The notes below the pieces were generated by a model, which was not told the origin of the DNA, did not search any database, and was given only the letters and a program-made list of their open reading frames with translations. Of a DNA stretch of 5,232 nt, positions 1 through 4,352 are shown piece by piece. Made by a program: the position numbers and the translations under genes. Each line of letters opens with the position of its first letter. The first letter of the stretch is position 1. The DNA comes from JAIVGV01 sp035295985. Its GTDB lineage: Bacteria > Acidobacteriota > Blastocatellia > Pyrinomonadales > Pyrinomonadaceae. The stretch is from positions 1 to 5,232 of the forward strand of contig DATHBT010000017.1 of NCBI GenBank assembly GCA_035295985.1, in the 5' to 3' direction.

Positions 1-192
1 CACTATTGCGGACGGTATGCGGTAGTAGTCCCAACTCGGGACGGCGCCCTCCGGCACGTCCTGCCGGCGGCACGGGTAGCAGCGGCTGGCGCGAACCTTC
101 TGCCTGACGACCATGACGGTGTCGAAGCCGTCCTCCCGCCAGCGGCGGACGACGCCCCGCGCACGTTCGAAGTGCTCAGCCCCCAGTCTCAT
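1..192 (-). CDS. Unknown small protein, N-terminal 64 residues, cut by window edge
   Basis: The reading frame is open from an ATG at 192-190 to the left edge, so only the first 64 codons are present and the true length is unknown. The ATG is preceded by a GGGGGA purine run about 5 nt upstream, a good ribosome binding site. The visible protein starts MRLGAEHFERARGVV. It has a charged helical N-terminus (residues 5-21), a likely beta strand near residues 25-33, and a CYPC pair (Cys38, Cys41) followed by aromatic residues (WDYY, 54-57). A second metal-binding Cys pair, if present, would lie outside the window. It follows the upstream minus-strand gene by 29 bp and is probably the last visible member of that operon. 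I do not recognise the family. Confidence 0.6.
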   Translation of the reverse strand, partial: MRLGAEHFERARGVVRRWREDGFDTVMVVRQKVRASRCYPCRRQDVPEGAVPSWDYYRIPSAIV

Positions 193-221
193 AGTCTTCC
201 CCCGACGGGCCGCGCGCGGGT

Positions 222-449
222 TTAACGCGCCTCGGCCCTGTAGCGGCGTATAAGCTCTCGAAGGTATGGCGCGCAGTCTGCGATGCTGCTCTCCGGCCTC
301 CGCCCGGCTTTGCACAGGCGCCAGTACGCGGCCCCGACGAGGGCCTCCTCGCCGCTCGTGACGCCTCTCGCCCCCAGGATGGTCGCTCGGTCGCGCCACA
401 CGCCGTCGCACACCTGCCTGATCTTTTCCGTAGTGACTTCACTCCGCAA
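222..449 (-). CDS. Unknown 75-aa protein in omega-like operon
   Basis: This 75-codon frame starts at a TTG (449-447), placed 6 nt after AGGGG, which lies within the last codons of the upstream omega-like gene. The two genes are separated by only 3 bp, which suggests translational coupling. No ATG is available near the start, so TTG is preferred on spacing. The product looks all-helical and soluble: a first helix near residues 5-20 (TTEKIRQVCDGVWRD), a middle helix near 33-48 and a C-terminal basic helix near 58-75 (APYLRELIRRYRAEAR). It has no signal peptide, membrane segment or metal motif. I cannot assign a family. It is kept as real because it fits the operon spacing and has a plausible protein composition, while the opposite-strand frame reads as arginine/alanine/proline-rich shadow. 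Confidence 0.6.
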   Translation of the reverse strand: MRSEVTTEKIRQVCDGVWRDRATILGARGVTSGEEALVGAAYWRLCKAGRRPESSIADCAPYLRELIRRYRAEAR

Positions 450-452
450 TGA

Positions 453-719
453 TCACCCCTCGCTACTGTCAGCCTTCGCGACGCCGTCCGGCTGCTCCTG
501 GGTGATCGTGAAAGGAACCAGCCCGCGCTTGACCTCTTCGAGGGCGATGCTCGTGTTCCTGCGCCGCAGCGGGTCGGCGTCGATGCGCGGGCGCGCGCCC
601 CGGAGCAACTGCTTGCTCCTGAGGGCCGCCACTGCGATCAGGCGGAAGTGCGAATCTATCCCCGGCCACTGCTCGTCCGCCGCGCCGCCTTCCACGATCC
701 CTTTCTCTATTTTAGGCAT
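453..719 (-). CDS. rpoZ: RNA polymerase omega subunit-like protein
   Basis: The 88-aa product resembles the bacterial RNA polymerase omega subunit, the small subunit that helps fold and assemble beta-prime into the core enzyme. Residues 20-40 (GIDSHFRLIAVAALRSKQLL) correspond to the omega signature, in which an NRF/SRF-type motif is followed by a helix with AAxRA(R/K)Q(L/M). Residues 53-70 (RRNTSIALEEVKRGLVPF) match the second conserved block, equivalent to the TxxALxEIxxG segment of Escherichia coli omega. The usual Arg in the SRF motif is His24 here. Length is normal for the family. The ATG at 719-717 overlaps the stop of the upstream gene by 8 bp (ATGCCTAA) and has GGGGGA just upstream. 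The gene is not next to gmk or coaBC, the common rpoZ neighbours, so it may be a second, accessory copy. The family call is confident. Function as a true omega in this setting is inference. Confidence 0.8.
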   Translation of the reverse strand: MPKIEKGIVEGGAADEQWPGIDSHFRLIAVAALRSKQLLRGARPRIDADPLRRRNTSIALEEVKRGLVPFTITQEQPDGVAKADSSEG

Positions 720-1050
720 TGAGTCCCCCGCCGACGGGCGAGTCCTGTTCTTTGACGCCGTATATCAGTCGCGCCAGTTGGTCGTGATCCATCGCGCGCC
801 CGCGCTCCAGCCCGGCCCACGGGTCGTCCACCAGCCAGAAGGCCACGCGGGTCTCGCCCTCCCTCGTCGCCAGGTCTTTGATCGCGCGCTCGTCCAGCCG
901 CACCGCCTTGCAGAACAGCATCCGCCAGTTACGCATGCGCGCCTTCGTGGCATCGCTGCGGCTGCGGAAGACGGGGACGTGCGGGCCCGCGCCGGTTTCG
1001 ACCGCGTACCACTCGCCGCCCGCGCGCCTCATGGCATACATCCCAACCAT
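712..1050 (-). CDS. Unknown 112-aa alpha/beta protein upstream of omega-like gene
   Basis: Starts at ATG 1050-1048, with a full AGGAGG (1062-1057) 6 nt upstream. This is the best ribosome binding site in the window and supports this start over two further ATGs within the next six codons. The stop TAA at 714-712 lies inside the start region of the omega-like gene, giving an 8-bp overlap and probable translational coupling. The sequence runs as short strands and helices: a WYAVET strand near residues 14-19, a VPVF strand near 25-28, a helix near 32-45, and a FWLVDDPWAG segment near 71-80 followed by a helix (DHDQLARLIYG). The layout weakly resembles small cytoplasmic proteins of the DUF2750/SseB kind, but I cannot confirm that. 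No signal peptide, membrane helix or catalytic motif is visible. The product is probably a soluble small protein. Confidence 0.65.
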   Translation of the reverse strand: MVGMYAMRRAGGEWYAVETGAGPHVPVFRSRSDATKARMRNWRMLFCKAVRLDERAIKDLATREGETRVAFWLVDDPWAGLERGRAMDHDQLARLIYGVKEQDSPVGGGLNA

Positions 1051-1056
1051 CCTGCC

Positions 1057-1062
1057 CCTCCT
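1057..1062 (-). promoter_or_regulatory. Strong Shine-Dalgarno (AGGAGG) for the 112-aa gene
   Basis: Minus-strand AGGAGG lies 6 nt before the ATG at 1050-1048. It decides between three closely spaced ATGs and implies strong internal initiation within the minus-strand operon, 60 bp after the stop of the ABM-like gene. Confidence 0.6.
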
Positions 1063-1110
1063 GCCTGCTCGGCGACGTTCGTTCGGCCCGCCGGCGCGGC
1101 ACGCGACCCC

Positions 1111-1428
1111 TCAAAGGGTGCGGCCGACCACGTCGTGCAGCGTCGAGTTAGTGACCTCGAAGGTCACCGCCTTCGGGTTCTTCTCCACGACCCTCGACAG
1201 GGATTCGAGCACCGAGGGGTAGGCCCTCAGGTTGAACTCCTCGGCGTCCTCCGCGGTCTCCCAGAAGCTGGTACTCACGGCTTCGAGGCGGTCGGAGGCG
1301 ATCAAGGTGATCTCGTCGCGGAACCCCTTCTGCCGGCGCATCACGGGGATGACCTCGCGCTCGACGACCCTCGCCAGCTCGGCGGCCGCGCCCCTCTTGA
1401 GTCTCATCGTGACCTGACGGCTGAACAT
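1111..1428 (-). CDS. Antibiotic biosynthesis monooxygenase (ABM)-like dimeric alpha-beta barrel protein
   Basis: The 105-aa product has the pattern of small ABM/ferredoxin-like barrel proteins. A first strand (FSRQVTMRLK, residues 2-11) is followed by a helix with the typical E-x-x-V-I-P segment (14-32), then a QKGFRDEITLIA strand (33-44) and an AVSTSFWETAEDAEEF block (50-65), where Trp56 and the acidic helix match the family. A last helix (70-82) and strand (90-95) follow. Such proteins form dimers. Some are monooxygenases or heme-degrading enzymes, but many, especially stand-alone ones like this, have no known substrate. No heme-ligating Asn/His set is evident, so I do not claim IsdG-type activity. 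The ATG at 1428 is 60 bp from the next gene's ribosome binding region and lies on the leftward side of a divergent control region, making this the first gene of the minus-strand run. Confidence 0.75.
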   Translation of the reverse strand: MFSRQVTMRLKRGAAAELARVVEREVIPVMRRQKGFRDEITLIASDRLEAVSTSFWETAEDAEEFNLRAYPSVLESLSRVVEKNPKAVTFEVTNSTLHDVVGRTL

Positions 1429-1526
1429 GCGGGGAAGCCCTTTCGCGGCGGTAGCTGTGGGCTCCAGTTGATCCGGCGGATTCCAGACGGGCTGAGAAAG
1501 GAGTGAGCTAAACTCGATTCCCCATC

Positions 1527-1556
1527 ACCTTACGCCCCGCCAACCTTATATGTCAA
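1527..1556 (-). promoter_or_regulatory. Candidate leftward promoter for ABM-like/omega-like operon
   Basis: A perfect -35 hexamer TTGACA reads on the minus strand at 1556-1551. With an 18-nt spacer the best -10 is TAAGGT (1532-1527), only 3 of 6 matches. The -35 sits inside a dyad that may be an operator. Start codon 1428 would lie about 90 nt after the transcription start. The -35 is clear and the -10 is weak. Confidence 0.35.
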
Positions 1557-1568
1557 ACTTGAAATATA
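1547..1568. promoter_or_regulatory. 22-bp imperfect dyad, candidate operator for the adjacent XRE regulator
   Basis: In an AT-rich island within otherwise GC-rich DNA, half-site TATATGTCAAA (1547-1557) is matched by the reverse complement of CTTGAAATATA (1558-1568) at 9 of 11 positions. The core is TCAA-AC-TTGA (1553-1562). It covers the leftward TTGACA hexamer and ends just before the rightward extended -10. That is where a repressor controlling both directions would bind. XRE-family proteins commonly bind such dyads and regulate their own gene. Binding by the neighbouring gene product is inference. Confidence 0.5.
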
Positions 1569-1577
1569 TGTTATAAG
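1569..1577 (+). promoter_or_regulatory. Extended -10 promoter candidate for the XRE gene
   Basis: TG-T-TATAAG (1569-1577) is an extended -10, 5 of 6 matching TATAAT. No good -35 is found 17 nt upstream, which an extended -10 can tolerate. Transcription would start near 1584, giving a leader of about 40 nt before the TTG start at 1624. Confidence 0.4.
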
Positions 1578-1623
1578 CGCAACCTGTTTAGGGGGTGAAA
1601 ATTATCGCCGGGAGGTTTGATCC

Positions 1624-1932
1624 TTGATAGAGATTCGGCTCGACGGGCCGCTGGGCGAGCGGGGGCGCACGTTCTACTGGCTGGCGAAGGAGACCGGCGT
1701 CAGCCACGCGACGCTGTGGCGGCTCAAGACGGGGCGCGCGCGCGGGATCACCTTCGAGACCCTGGAGAAGATCTGCCGGGCCCTGGCCTGCACGCCGGAC
1801 GACTTCATCCTGCTGTCGAATGAAAAGAAGGGACGCGCGCGCGCGGGCGGCCCCGGCGGGAAAGGCCGCGGCGCCGGGTCGCGAAAGACGAGCACCGCCA
1901 AGCGGGCGGGGGCCGCGAAAGGGGTTCGGTAG
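1624..1932 (+). CDS. XRE (Cro/CI)-family transcriptional regulator with basic C-terminal tail
   Basis: The 102-aa product carries a Cro/CI-type helix-turn-helix over about residues 13-64. Helices 2 and 3 are WLAKETGVSHATLWRLKTGR (19-38), followed by ITFETLEKICRALACTPDDFILL, the usual 'few genes, limited size' layout of XRE repressors (LExICxALxCxPxDxL). Residues 66-102 are a low-complexity tail rich in Lys, Arg, Gly and Ala, not part of the HTH and likely to add non-specific DNA affinity. The start is TTG at 1624, 8 nt after GGGAGG (1610-1615). There is no ATG option. The stop TAG shares its G with the GTG start of the next gene, so the two are translationally coupled. The upstream dyad is a likely target for autoregulation. 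Target genes are unknown. The leftward operon is the obvious candidate. Confidence 0.85.
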   Translation: MIEIRLDGPLGERGRTFYWLAKETGVSHATLWRLKTGRARGITFETLEKICRALACTPDDFILLSNEKKGRARAGGPGGKGRGAGSRKTSTAKRAGAAKGVR

Positions 1933-2405
1933 TGCGAAAGAGGTTGCTTACGGGTTCGCCCGGAGCGTCGCCCCCCGCCGAGGAGGGCTGGCTGGACGTA
2001 GGAAGGCTGGCGCAGGTCGAGTTCACGTCCGAGGAGGAGGCGCGCCCGGTCGAATCGGCCCTCGTGCCTGGGGCGGCGGCCGGGTGGCGGGCCGCGGGGC
2101 CGGGCGAGCAGACGCTGCGCCTGCTGTTCGACGAGCCCCTGAGCCTCAGTCGCATCTTCCTCCTGTTCCGCGAGGAGGAGACGCCGCGCACGCAGGAGTT
2201 CGCGCTGAGCTGGTCGTCGGTTTCTGAACAGCCGTACCGGGAGATCGTGCGGCAGCAGTTTAACTTCAGCCCCGGCGGGGCCACCCGCGAGGCGGAGGAC
2301 TTCAGGGTCGAGCTAAACGGGGTGCGGGCGCTCGAACTGAGGATAGTGCCGGACGTGGCCGGCGGCCCGGCACGCGCGACGCTAGAGCAGTTGCGCCTCG
2401 CCTGA
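1932..2405 (+). CDS. Discoidin-like (F5/8 type C / galactose-binding-like fold) protein
   Basis: The 157-aa protein begins with GTG at 1932, one base inside the stop codon of the XRE gene, and so depends on coupled translation. After a short variable N-terminus (1-18) it runs GWLDVGRLAQVEFTSEEEARPVESAL (19-44), then TLRLLFDEPLSLSRIFLLFREE (61-82), EFALSWS (89-95), a QQFNFSPGGATREAEDFRVEL block (107-127) and a closing ALELRIVPDVAGGPARATLEQLRLA (133-157). This strand pattern and the FNFSP...TRE.EDF...L.LELxIxPD...GPARA..LRLA signature match a widespread family of stand-alone beta-sandwich proteins related to carbohydrate-binding discoidin domains. It has no signal peptide and is probably cytoplasmic. 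Ligand and role are unknown. The call rests on pattern memory, not a search. A hairpin terminator follows. Confidence 0.65.
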   Translation: MRKRLLTGSPGASPPAEEGWLDVGRLAQVEFTSEEEARPVESALVPGAAAGWRAAGPGEQTLRLLFDEPLSLSRIFLLFREEETPRTQEFALSWSSVSEQPYREIVRQQFNFSPGGATREAEDFRVELNGVRALELRIVPDVAGGPARATLEQLRLA

Positions 2406-2417
2406 TTCGCCGAGCGG

Positions 2418-2433
2418 TCACGCTAAGGCGTGA
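2418..2433 (+). other. Small hairpin TCACGC-TAAG-GCGTGA
   Basis: A perfect 6-bp stem with a 4-nt loop, 12 nt after the stop of the discoidin-like gene and upstream of the larger hairpin. It may add to 3'-end protection of the transcript. Too short to claim a function. Confidence 0.3.
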
Positions 2434-2486
2434 ACTCTAAACGGGGCGCAGGCCGCCGCCGAAATTAGCGCGCCCGCAGTCAAGCA

Positions 2487-2525
2487 CGAAGGGCGGAGAG
2501 CGTAGCGAACGCTCTCCGCCCTTCG
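2487..2525. terminator. 17-bp perfect hairpin between convergent genes
   Basis: Arms CGAAGGGCGGAGAGCGT (2487-2503) and its exact reverse complement (2509-2525) enclose a 5-nt loop AGCGA. It lies between the rightward discoidin-like gene (stop 2405) and the leftward PDZ gene (stop 2549), so it could terminate both transcripts. The rightward side is followed by CTTTCCCTTC, a poor U tract, and the leftward side has none. It is therefore either an atypical terminator or a 3'-end stability hairpin. Confidence 0.6.
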
Positions 2526-2548
2526 CTTTCCCTTCAACCCCCCGCTTT

Positions 2549-3544
2549 TTAGTCCTTGCCCATCTTGACCGGGATGTCGAGCCGCTGGCCGCCGCGTATG
2601 ACCGTCACGTTGACGACCGTGCCGGGCGCGGCGTGATCGATGTAGGACTCAAGCCCGCCGCGCGTGCGGACTGGGCGGCCGTCGAAACCGATGACGATGT
2701 CGCCCTGTTTCAGGCCCGCGATGTCTGCCGGCCGGTTCGCGCTCACGCCGCCCAGCCTGACGCCGTACAGCTTCGTGCCCTCGACAGGTACGCGGCGCAG
2801 GCTGGTCACGCCCCAGTAGCCGCTGCCCGCCGCTGGGACGAAGGCGCGCGCGTTATACCCGTTCGCGGCCGTGGTCGTGAGCATCGCGCGCCCCGGCTCC
2901 CCGTCTCTCAGGTACTCGACCTCCACGGTCTTCCCGACCGGCGTCCCCCGCAGCACGTCGCGCAGGTCACTCTCGCTCTCGATGGGCCTGCCGTCGAACT
3001 TGATGAGTACGTCGCCGTCGTGCAGGCCCGCCGCCTCGGCCGGCGCGCCCGGCAGCGCCGACTCGATCATCAGCCCCACGCCCTCGACGCGCTCGAAGTC
3101 GCCGCCGCCGAAGAAGGAGCGCGGGGCGGGCGGCGCGGAGACGCGCGTGCGCGAGCCGTCGCGCGTCATGTCGCTGACGAACAAGATGCCGCCGGTCATC
3201 GCCACGAAAAGCGCGACGGGCAGCGCCAGCCAGCGAAGCCCGCGCGCGCGCCGCCGGTGGCGAGCGCCCCTGCGCTCGGCGTGCGCGGTCGCCGAAACCG
3301 CGGAGAGTTCGGTCGTCGCGTCGGCGGGGCGTGAGAGCGGGCCGCCGGGCATCGCGCCGAACGCGCCGAGGTTGTTCAGGCGCACGGTCTCGACGTATTC
3401 ATCCAGCCCCTCGCCGAGGCGGTAGCCGCACCGACGGCAGAACCGCATCCCGCGCGCGAGTTCGGCGTCGCAGTTCGGGCAGGTGACGGTCTCCGTCTCG
3501 GCCCGGCTCGCGTAAGTCTCAGGTTGTGGCGTCTCTGTCTTCAT
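2549..3544 (-). CDS. Zinc-ribbon, single-TM, tandem-PDZ membrane protein
   Basis: The 331-aa product has an N-terminal zinc ribbon with two CxxC knuckles (CPNC 22-25, CRRC 36-39), then a low-complexity linker ending in a basic stretch (RRGARHRRRARG, 91-102). One hydrophobic membrane segment follows (about 104-124, WLALPVALFVAMTGGILFV). Outside it are two PDZ domains, about 155-225 (GVGLMIESALPGAPAEAAGLHDGDVLIKFDG core) and 243-331 (ANRPADIAGLKQGDIVIGFDGRPV core). No HtrA Ser-His-Asp protease domain or site-2 protease HExxH is present, so it is probably a binding or scaffold protein with a cytoplasmic ribbon and periplasmic PDZ pair. The positive-inside rule supports this topology. Start ATG 3544 is chosen because GGAGAG (3555-3550) lies 5 nt upstream. 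The in-frame ATG at 3577 has no ribosome site. Confidence 0.85.
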   Translation of the reverse strand: MKTETPQPETYASRAETETVTCPNCDAELARGMRFCRRCGYRLGEGLDEYVETVRLNNLGAFGAMPGGPLSRPADATTELSAVSATAHAERRGARHRRRARGLRWLALPVALFVAMTGGILFVSDMTRDGSRTRVSAPPAPRSFFGGGDFERVEGVGLMIESALPGAPAEAAGLHDGDVLIKFDGRPIESESDLRDVLRGTPVGKTVEVEYLRDGEPGRAMLTTTAANGYNARAFVPAAGSGYWGVTSLRRVPVEGTKLYGVRLGGVSANRPADIAGLKQGDIVIGFDGRPVRTRGGLESYIDHAAPGTVVNVTVIRGGQRLDIPVKMGKD

Positions 3545-3606
3545 GGCGACTCTCCGGCGGTCGGGCGCGGCAAGCATGCGGGTTCGTTAAACCATCACGC
3601 CCCGCG

Positions 3607-3630
3607 ATTATACGCCGGCCCGAATTTATA
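3607..3630 (-). promoter_or_regulatory. Candidate leftward -10 elements upstream of the PDZ gene
   Basis: A perfect TATAAT reads on the minus strand at 3612-3607, and a TATAAA lies 18 bp further upstream (3630-3625). Both are preceded by GGCG, giving a repeated GGCGTATAA. No good -35 is present. Transcription from TATAAT would start near 3600, about 55 nt before the ATG at 3544. Confidence 0.35.
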
Positions 3631-3650
3631 CGCCCGCCCGCGCCTCGCGG

Positions 3651-3680
3651 TTGCACATCACTCGCGCCGACGCTTACACT
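3651..3680 (+). promoter_or_regulatory. Rightward promoter candidate for the 72-aa gene
   Basis: TTGCAC (3651-3656) and TACACT (3675-3680) are separated by 18 nt. The -10 matches 4 of 6 consensus bases. Transcription near 3687 would give a leader of about 30 nt to the GTG at 3718. It would exclude any start upstream of that point. Confidence 0.45.
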
Positions 3681-3717
3681 GCGGCGAAACAGCTTGACCG
3701 AGAGGTGCCCCGACCAA

Positions 3718-3936
3718 GTGGAAGTGACGAAAGCCCTGGCCGCGCTCCAGCCGCTCTACGGCAAGGACAACATCGAGATCGTGACCTCGGACGGGCGGCG
3801 CGTCCGCGGCGTCGTGCGCAGCATGAAGATGACGCACGCCCTCACCAAGCCGAGCGTCAAGATCGAGCGCGCCGACGGCGAGGTCGTCAAAGTCACCTTC
3901 GACCTGATCAAAGAGATCATCGACCACAACAAGTGA
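3718..3936 (+). CDS. Conserved-looking 72-aa protein, possibly a small Sm/SH3-like beta barrel
   Basis: The start is taken as GTG 3718, 12 nt after AGAGG and downstream of the promoter candidate. The open frame extends back to 3526, but that part crosses the promoter and reads as non-coding. TTG 3694 is an alternative start. The 72-aa product has a short helix (TKALAALQPLYG, 4-15), then strands separated by tight turns: NIEIVTSDGRRVRGVVRSMKM (18-38), PSVKIERADGEVVKVTF (45-61), and a final helix DLIKEIIDHN (62-71). A DGRxVxG turn followed by a second DGE turn recalls Sm-like or SH3-like barrels that bind RNA, but the resemblance is weak and is inference. Repeat-element DNA begins 4 nt after its stop, followed by a cupin gene on the same strand. 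Confidence 0.7.
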   Translation: MEVTKALAALQPLYGKDNIEIVTSDGRRVRGVVRSMKMTHALTKPSVKIERADGEVVKVTFDLIKEIIDHNK

Positions 3937-3940
3937 GTCG

Positions 3941-4015
3941 ATTGCGGAATGCGGAATGCGGATTGCGGATTGGAAAACAGTTTCTTTCTTCAATCCGCAA
4001 TCCGCATTCCGCAAT
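3941..4015. repeat. Heptad-built inverted repeat (AWTGCGG type)
   Basis: The left arm (3941-3972) consists of 7-bp units ATTGCGG, AATGCGG, AATGCGG, ATTGCGG and a final ATTG. The spacer is 18 nt, AT-rich (GAAAACAGTTTCTTTCTT). The right arm (3991-4015) is the complement, CAAT plus CCGCAAT, CCGCATT, CCGCAAT. The right arm pairs with 3948-3972 at 24 of 25 positions, so the left arm carries one extra heptad. The element fills almost the whole gap, from 4 nt after one stop codon to 4 nt before the next ATG. Both strands are open through it, which yields spurious peptides such as RNPHSAI. Such heptad palindromes are familiar to me from acidobacterial and other environmental genomes as interspersed repeats. 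Confidence 0.85.
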
Positions 4016-4019
4016 TCTC

Positions 4020-4352
4020 ATGATTGATTTCTCCAAAATCGACTGGCGCGAGACGCGGCGCGAGGGCGTGGCGCTTTGCGTACTCCGGCGCGACGAGGCG
4101 ACGGGCGACGCGACCGTGCTCATACGCATCCGGCCGGGATGCTCCTACCCGGCGCACCGGCACAACGGCGTCGAGGAGGTCTTCGTCCTCCAGGGCGGCT
4201 ACCGCGACGGGCGCGGCGAGCACCGCGCGGGCGACTACGTCCTCAACGAGGCCGGCTCCGCGCACAGCCCCACCGCGCTCGAAGGCCCCGACGACTGCGT
4301 CCTTTTCGCCGTCGCCCACTCGGGCGTCACGCTCTTAACCCGTGAACCGTAA
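4020..4352 (+). CDS. Stand-alone ChrR-type cupin protein
   Basis: The 110-aa product is a single-domain cupin with a beta-barrel metal site. Motif 1 is exact: Gly40, five residues, His46-x-His48, three residues, Glu52, six residues, Gly59. Motif 2 is GDYVLNEAGSAH (71-82), with His82 as the fourth ligand and Glu77 replacing the usual Pro. The layout (PAHRHNGVEEVFVLQGGY) matches the cupin domain of ChrR anti-sigma factors. The zinc-binding anti-sigma domain and any ECF sigma gene are absent, so a role as metal-dependent sensor or enzyme is open. ATG 4020 is chosen because MIDFSKIDW matches the usual cupin N-terminus. No Shine-Dalgarno is present, since the repeat element ends 4 nt upstream. The last four residues and the stop lie in a second repeat element. 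Confidence 0.85.
   Translation: MIDFSKIDWRETRREGVALCVLRRDEATGDATVLIRIRPGCSYPAHRHNGVEEVFVLQGGYRDGRGEHRAGDYVLNEAGSAHSPTALEGPDDCVLFAVAHSGVTLLTREP

Noticed and set aside
283..1506. A 407-codon open frame on the plus strand, the longest in the window
   Set aside because: It runs antisense to five small genes, including the recognisable omega-like and ABM-like proteins. Its product is low-complexity Arg/Ala/Pro-rich with no domain, and it has no ribosome site. High GC keeps such antisense frames open.
453..1932. Toxin-antitoxin module made of the small genes and the XRE regulator
   Set aside because: No small-gene product shows a known toxin fold or catalytic motif. The XRE gene is paired with a discoidin-like protein, and the omega-like identity explains one of the small genes.
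1805..2284. A 159-codon minus-strand frame opposite the XRE and discoidin-like genes
   Set aside because: Ser/Arg/Pro-rich shadow without domains. The plus-strand frames are coupled and carry recognisable motifs.
3941..4015. Possible CRISPR-like or tandem repeat array
   Set aside because: Units are only 7 bp, contiguous without unique spacers, and mirrored as an inverted repeat. No cas gene is nearby.
3651..4019. Upstream extension of the cupin frame to 3651
   Set aside because: The extension is a shifted-frame reading of the 72-aa gene, then translates the repeat element into the telltale peptide RNPHSAI. The cupin fold begins at MIDFSKIDW.
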